A stretch of 64,000 nucleotides of DNA from Eumeta japonica (Eukaryota > Arthropoda > Insecta > Lepidoptera > Psychidae): the NCBI GenBank assembly GCA_005406025.1, contig BGZK01001190.1:62001-126000 (forward strand), in the 5' to 3' direction. Below are positions 59,748 to 64,000 of the stretch, one piece after another; position 1 is the stretch's first letter, and each line of letters opens with the position of its first letter. The notes beneath the pieces are model-generated. The model searched no databases. It saw only the letters and a list, made by a program, of their open reading frames with translations, and was not told where the DNA came from. Position numbers and translations under genes: made by a program.

Positions 59748-60334
59748 CACACATGACGTAATTTAGCGCTATTTCCGTCTCTGTACGTTTTAGACTTTAA
59801 TATATGCCCGTAGGTAAAGAAAGGCTCGAGCGATATGCCACTGTACAAAGTACCACATTAAGAGTGTTTCTGGAAGAGTTCCAGCATTTTTATATCACAT
59901 TTCAGTCACTGGATATAACAATATACGATATAAAAATGTTATTTAACCACTTTATTTTTTTAACCGTTACAGTCATATTTTTCATAGACTGTTAATTCGT
60001 ACGTATTCATTAGGGTGTCCCTTAAATTTCAAGTATATTTTATTTTTACGCATACATTTTTAAAACTTTAGTAACAACCTAATAAAGCACAGAAAAAAAT
60101 ATTATTCCGTTTTATAAACGATAGCCTGTGCCGACTTGCGATTGAAACTTGTACATACATGTTGCGCGGGAATTGGCGCGGCGACCTGTAACTACAGGTT
60201 TCACTTGTAATTATATATGTGATTTTTAGCTATATTGGTGCAAGTGATATTATTTACTTTATACCTAATTATGTTGGTGCAATTACGAAGTGATAAACAA
60301 AATATTTTCCTCGGACTTATTAGTTATTAAATAA
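59748..60334. other. 5' flank of the 60.3 kb transposon-like relic
   Basis: 'ttagggtgtcccttaaattt' at about 60011 and a GC-rich patch at 60125-60190 (cctgtgccgacttgcg, ttgcgcgggaattggcgcgg) precede the coding relic. 'cctgtgccgac' here and 'gtcggcacggg' at 61226-61236 form an imperfect inverted pair. It is a possible but unproven terminal or subterminal repeat. Confidence 0.3.
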
Positions 60335-61024
60335 ATGGCGCAAAATTACCATCTAATCGACAAGTTCTCGCTGTGTTATTTTACAATGTTCGCGAAGTCA
60401 AGCTTACTGTTAGTGAAAGTGAAAACCTTGTGTTTAGGGAGTGTATTATATTTTGGAAAAAAGCCAGAATTTCTACTAAGACATTTCCTAACTGTGTGAA
60501 GAAACTTGTACATTTACATAATGTTTGGAGAGATCTGCAAAAAAAATTGTAAAAAAAACTCAGATGATATTCAGGGACCGTGAAAATTATTTTAAAATAA
60601 AGCTTGATAACTTGTTTGATATTGCACATGCTGATGCCTTTGAGAAAACGAAAACTGAGGAAGAGAAAGTGTTTCTGAGAAGACAGAGAGAGCCTGGTCG
60701 ACCGGAATGCTTAGGTGGCGTCGACAAGAATTTAACGGACAAAGAAGAAAGAGACAGGCAAAGACGATTTGAAGAAGAGGAAAGGATTGTAAGAAAGAGA
60801 GATTTAACGGTTATTGCGTCTACTTCTACAACGAATATGTTGGAATGTACAGAACATTCTGACGAAAAACAGATTCTGAATTCTGAACTCAGTTTGCCAG
60901 AGGTTCCCTGCTTTTAAAAAGCTTTAAAAAGAGGCAAAAAGAACCTTGTAACGCCCAAACTGGTGATAGCTTTAGATCGATGCCAGTTAGGCATAAGAGA
61001 CTAAGTTGACATTCTTCATGCGTA
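60335..61024 (+). pseudogene. Relic of a second uncharacterised multi-copy invertebrate protein
   Basis: ATG 60335 (MAQ..) is followed after a one-base loss in an A run by LPSNRQVLAVLFYNVREVKL, TVSESENLVF and IFWKKARISTKTFPNCVKKL, ending with VWRDLQKK at a stop (60550). The frame then shifts within A runs near 60540-60560 to a 60525-60917 frame carrying YFKIKLDNLFDIAHADAF, RRQREPGRPECLGGVDKN and a charged, coiled-coil-like stretch (KEERDRQRRFEEEERIVRKR). After the stop at 60915 the family continues with NLVTPKLVIALDRCQLG and ILHA before ending. I recall longer relatives in many copies in insects and cnidarians, function unknown, probably transposon-encoded. The C-terminal half is absent here. 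Confidence 0.72.
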
Positions 61025-61128
61025 AAAAAACTACTTTGAAAAGAAGTTATCCTGGTTGATTATTTTTATTTTATGTTTTTAAATAAATGTTAATGTTTAT
61101 CCTTTTTTAATTGAAGTTTTATTTACCT

Positions 61129-61166
61129 CTAATATAACTAGCACACAAATGTGCTAGTTATATTAG
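61129..61166. repeat. Perfect hairpin, 17-bp arms, 4-nt loop
   Basis: Arms 61129-61145 (ctaatataactagcaca) and 61150-61166 are exact reverse complements around caaa. The hairpin lies about 100 bp after the end of the coding relic. Confidence 0.85.
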
Positions 61167-61477
61167 TTCTACAATACACTGAAATATTAGAACCAAACAC
61201 GATTTTTGATAAACTTTGTAGCTCTGTCGGCACGGGTTAGAATCTAGCTAGAAAGACAAAATTTTATATTTAAACATGTCTTAGCGTTTATAAAAAATGT
61301 AGAGTGTATGCATTTGGACTTAAAAAAAATTCAGGTCATATAAGGGATATAATACTTCTTCGATAGTTTGTATATTAGTAAATATATAGATTCCCATAAA
61401 TTAGATATTTCAATGTTTCGTTCTTAATAACTATGTATTATCAACATTTAACACTTAATATTAACACAAACAACCGA
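61167..61477. other. AT-rich stretch, nothing recognised
   Basis: No supported feature except the possible inverted motif at 61226-61236 noted for the upstream relic. Confidence 0.3.
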
Positions 61478-61790
61478 TAAGATACAATCTCATAGAATAC
61501 AGACGTGAAGTTATATCTTTTTCTATTAATCTTTCTTCCAATGAGTGAAAGTTCCGGTGATCAACTCTTCCTTTCGTCACTCCAGTGCTTCCTTCAACGC
61601 TCCTTCCCCTCTACCGCCCCACTATCCTTCCGTCAGACCTGCATCAGATATTCTATTATTATAGCCAAAATGCCAGTAACGCATTTTTGACTTATCTGAA
61701 GTAGCCGATGTCCATGGGCGGCAGTGACCACCTGCTCTCATTGACATAGGTTCTGCTGGCGCATGCTCGTTTACCCCTTGATAATGTTAC
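61478..61790 (+). repeat. Lepidopteran dispersed repeat, family A, copy 5 (longest)
   Basis: The blocks are 'gatacaatctcatagaatac', 'agacgtgaagttatatcttt', 'ccaatgagtgaaagttccgg', 'tgatcaactcttcctttcgt', a C-rich centre, 'tgccagtaacgcatttttga' and 'tgtccatgggcggcagtgac', ending near 'gcatgctcgtttaccccttg'. It shares its 5' half with copies 2 and 3 and its 3' half with all copies. Confidence 0.72.
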
Positions 61791-62180
61791 TAAACAAAAA
61801 AAAACTATGCCGAAATGATTCTAGCTGCGACATTTTTTTTGGTAGAATACTGCTTCGGTTCGAGGCAATAAAAACAAAATTTTTTTTTGAGGTCCGAGAT
61901 CCTTTCGAGAGTTCGAATCCCGGCATGGTTTTTGAAAGTGTTACGCGGATCTCCGAAACGCTATGCGGACGTTTCGCTCCGCCTCCCGCATTTCCTCGCG
62001 GCCGCCTTTGTTTTGATAACCCTTCCGATGACTTTACAGAGTACGAGAATACTTTTCTCACCGTCCCTCGGAATCCATCCCTTGCCCTTCCGGATCTAAT
62101 TAACCTTTTTCCCGGTCGCACTTATAAAACATTCGCTACGGGAAATCCGCGTATAAAAACGAGAGCTGTCTTATTTTAAT
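61791..62180. other. Moderately GC-rich stretch with open frames on both strands
   Basis: A 138-codon plus frame (61763-62179) starts inside the repeat. A 116-codon minus frame (61771-62121) overlaps it. Neither resembles a known family. The patch 61930-62110 has CpG-rich words (ttcctcgcggccgcctttgt). It could be regulatory or an exon; I see no proof of either. Confidence 0.25.
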
Positions 62181-63775
62181 TATAAATAATGTACTATTCT
62201 CTGGGGGTAAGTGATCTTACTGCCGAGTTGCATAGAAAAAATAGATGAGGAAAAGTTAATCTTCACAAGATTAACGTATTCTATTAAATTATTTATTTGT
62301 GCTTTGTAGCGAGAAGTTCTAATGAACGGCTTCTGACTTTTGTAGGAATCGATAAAGAATAATTTGACATAAAAAAACCTTTTTATATTTGTAAATATTG
62401 TAAATGCAAAATTGTACAGAGCGATATCCTTGTTTCGTGTTGAATACAAATCATTCGTGGCCGTGGGGCTAATTAAAACTTTATGCTTTCCAAAAAGACC
62501 CAACGAGTCTGCTTTAATGATCATTGTTGAATATGTGTTTGTTGCTACACCAGCGTCTGCATTCAAATTATTGTACAAAACAAAACGTATACTATTATTT
62601 TCGCTCGAAATGCAACAAAGAATTATAACTCTAATTTTGCGTAATATAAATATTATATAACACTTGAGAAATATTTCTAGTTTTATAAATTATATTTGCT
62701 TATGTCCTCCTTATTTATCCATATAAACTGAAATAATTATTTTGAAAAGTTTTATCATAATCTTGTTATTAAATTAACTTCCACCCGCAACTCCTCTGCC
62801 GTTATTCAATTTTTTGATGGTTTTCGCGCCAAAAAATGACAACTAAAAGTGTAATTCTATCATGTTATTATAACGAAAACCGTTAACGAATTTCAAATTA
62901 CTTGTGACGCCATCTATTGGTATTGAACAGAAAAAAAAACAAGTGCCTTTAATTATGCCTGTGCTGTCCGGCCACGTTCACTAAACTTATCGAACACTTT
63001 AGGCTGACGTCACAGCCGGAATGAATCTTATATTGCTTACTATTTTATATCCGAATATATAAGTAGAATAGTATCATTACTACCTATTGTTATAGTGGAT
63101 AAATAAATAAATACAGTAAAAAATGCTACTAAATAAATGTATATTACAGTAAACAATTTTAATAAAAATCTATAACTTTATTATGATGCTGTTTTGTATT
63201 ACTTTCGCTTTGTGTGCCAGGTGGCGGCTGGTTTCCACAAAATTCGGGCAAAGCCTAATCTCTCTAAATTCACTCATTTTCCTTCCTAAATTAGTTCTGT
63301 GGCCCTTCAAAGTTTTATTTGACATGTTTATAATTTTTACCGTACCCCTGATTGGTGCATTTCTATAATATATCGTATTTAAAAAAATGATAATTTTGCA
63401 ATAATTAAACAAATTAATAAAAACACTCGTCAAGTATGAATTGAATCCCCATCCTGAGGAATATTTATCATTTTAATGATGTATATAAACATTTCGTCCA
63501 ACAAGAATTACCACAATTTTTGCCTGTTTCGAAATCGATACTGACAAAATATTACTTGTGGAAATTTCGAACATTTTATTTTTTTCAACAAAACGTTGAA
63601 AACAAATTTAAAGGTCTCAGTTTAAAAATCTTAAATTTTCACTGCTAAAATTTAAAAATTTTCTTTGTCCATACATCGGCTTACGTCACTGTCCGTCGCT
63701 GAGATCTAGCTTCAATAATAGGACAATGCGAAGTATCGTACAGGTTTTAATTTATTTGCGATTATTAAAATATAA
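62181..63775. other. AT-rich stretch, nothing recognised
   Basis: No supported gene. Frames at 62180-62660 lie on both strands and have no recognised domains. Confidence 0.3.
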
Positions 63776-63970
63776 GGCGAAAGGACCACATTTTTTGTTG
63801 ACTTTTGTTAAAAATCTTCAAGAGACCGTATACCTAAGTATTCAATGTTAACTTCAACCCGATACCTCGACGCCTTCTTGAGAAAGGGAGCTTTCACGGA
63901 CAGACAGACGGGCAAAAGGGCAACGAAGTGATCTTATAAGGGTTCCTTTCGAGATACGGAATCCTAAGAG
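63776..63970 (+). repeat. 3' end of a dispersed lepidopteran-type repeat (family C)
   Basis: 'gaccgtatacctaagtattc', 'gggagctttcacggacagac', 'agacgggcaaaagggcaacg', 'gatcttataagggttccttt' and 'cgagatacggaatcctaag' form the usual 3' end of this repeat class (gacagacggacag..aagggttccg..tacggaaccctaa). Compare 32.89 and 51.36 kb. Confidence 0.62.
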
Positions 63971-64000
63971 TCGTAATACAGCACATTAATAACCTTCAAA

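Noticed and set aside
61911..61920. tRNA-like B box (gttcgaatcc)
   Set aside because: The flanking bases cannot form a T-arm stem, and no A box or cloverleaf is visible upstream. It is probably a chance match.
61763..62179. 138-codon plus frame as a gene
   Set aside because: It starts inside a dispersed repeat and overlaps a minus frame of similar length. There is no recognisable domain, so it is kept only as an unassigned stretch.
1..64000. Bacterial-type features (operons, ribosome binding sites, CRISPR, phage)
   Set aside because: The window is eukaryotic: repeats of insect type, very low coding density, no gene arrays and no CRISPR-like direct repeats with spacers.

Overview
This window looks like AT-rich intergenic or intronic nuclear DNA from an insect, most probably a moth or butterfly (Lepidoptera). 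I found no intact protein-coding gene, no tRNA or rRNA gene, no CRISPR array and no convincing host exon. The insect assignment rests on repeat signatures recalled from lepidopteran genomes and not checked against a database. These are a dispersed repeat ending in a 'tgtccatgggcggcggtgat'-like block, a 'ccggccaag...gtcagactcgg' repeat, a 'cgtctggtcccaaactaag' repeat, Helitrons starting TCTATAC and ending CTAG, and cecropia/mori-like mariner relics.

Layout. 0-5 kb: LINE 3' pieces and the largest degenerate hexanucleotide tract. 5.1-5.7 kb: a GC-rich island. 6.1-7.2 kb: a mariner relic followed by a lepidopteran repeat. 8.8-9.0 kb: a hAT-type MITE with a perfect 8-bp target duplication. 12.0-14.2 kb: a minus-strand LINE (endonuclease, RT, C-terminus) with another repeat nested in it. 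15.6 kb: an indel-free pentanucleotide array. 19.5-21.2 kb: a decayed 568-codon frame of an uncharacterised invertebrate protein family. 24.8-26.8 kb: a second minus-strand LINE containing a perfect 29-bp hairpin. 27.0-28.4 kb: a minus-strand mariner copy. 30.4 kb: a GC-rich foldback element. 31.4-32.5 kb: a mariner relic split by a hAT-like insertion. 41.3 kb: a short Helitron. 43.7-45.0 kb: a plus-strand mariner of the same family as the 27 kb copy. 47-53 kb: LINE tails, dispersed repeats and hexanucleotide tracts. 56.1 kb: a LINE 3' end. 58.9 kb: a GC-rich island. 60.3-61.0 kb: a frameshifted relic of a second uncharacterised multi-copy family. 61.5 kb and 63.8 kb: further lepidopteran repeats.

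Nothing here forms a working pathway. The window is a record of transposon arrival, nesting and decay between or inside genes lying elsewhere. The features most worth a second look are the 19.5 kb frame (nine stops, no net frameshift), a scattered set of perfect short-loop hairpins that look like template-switch scars, the recurring hexanucleotide tracts, and the nested mariner/hAT locus. I saw no strong evidence for a new functional system.
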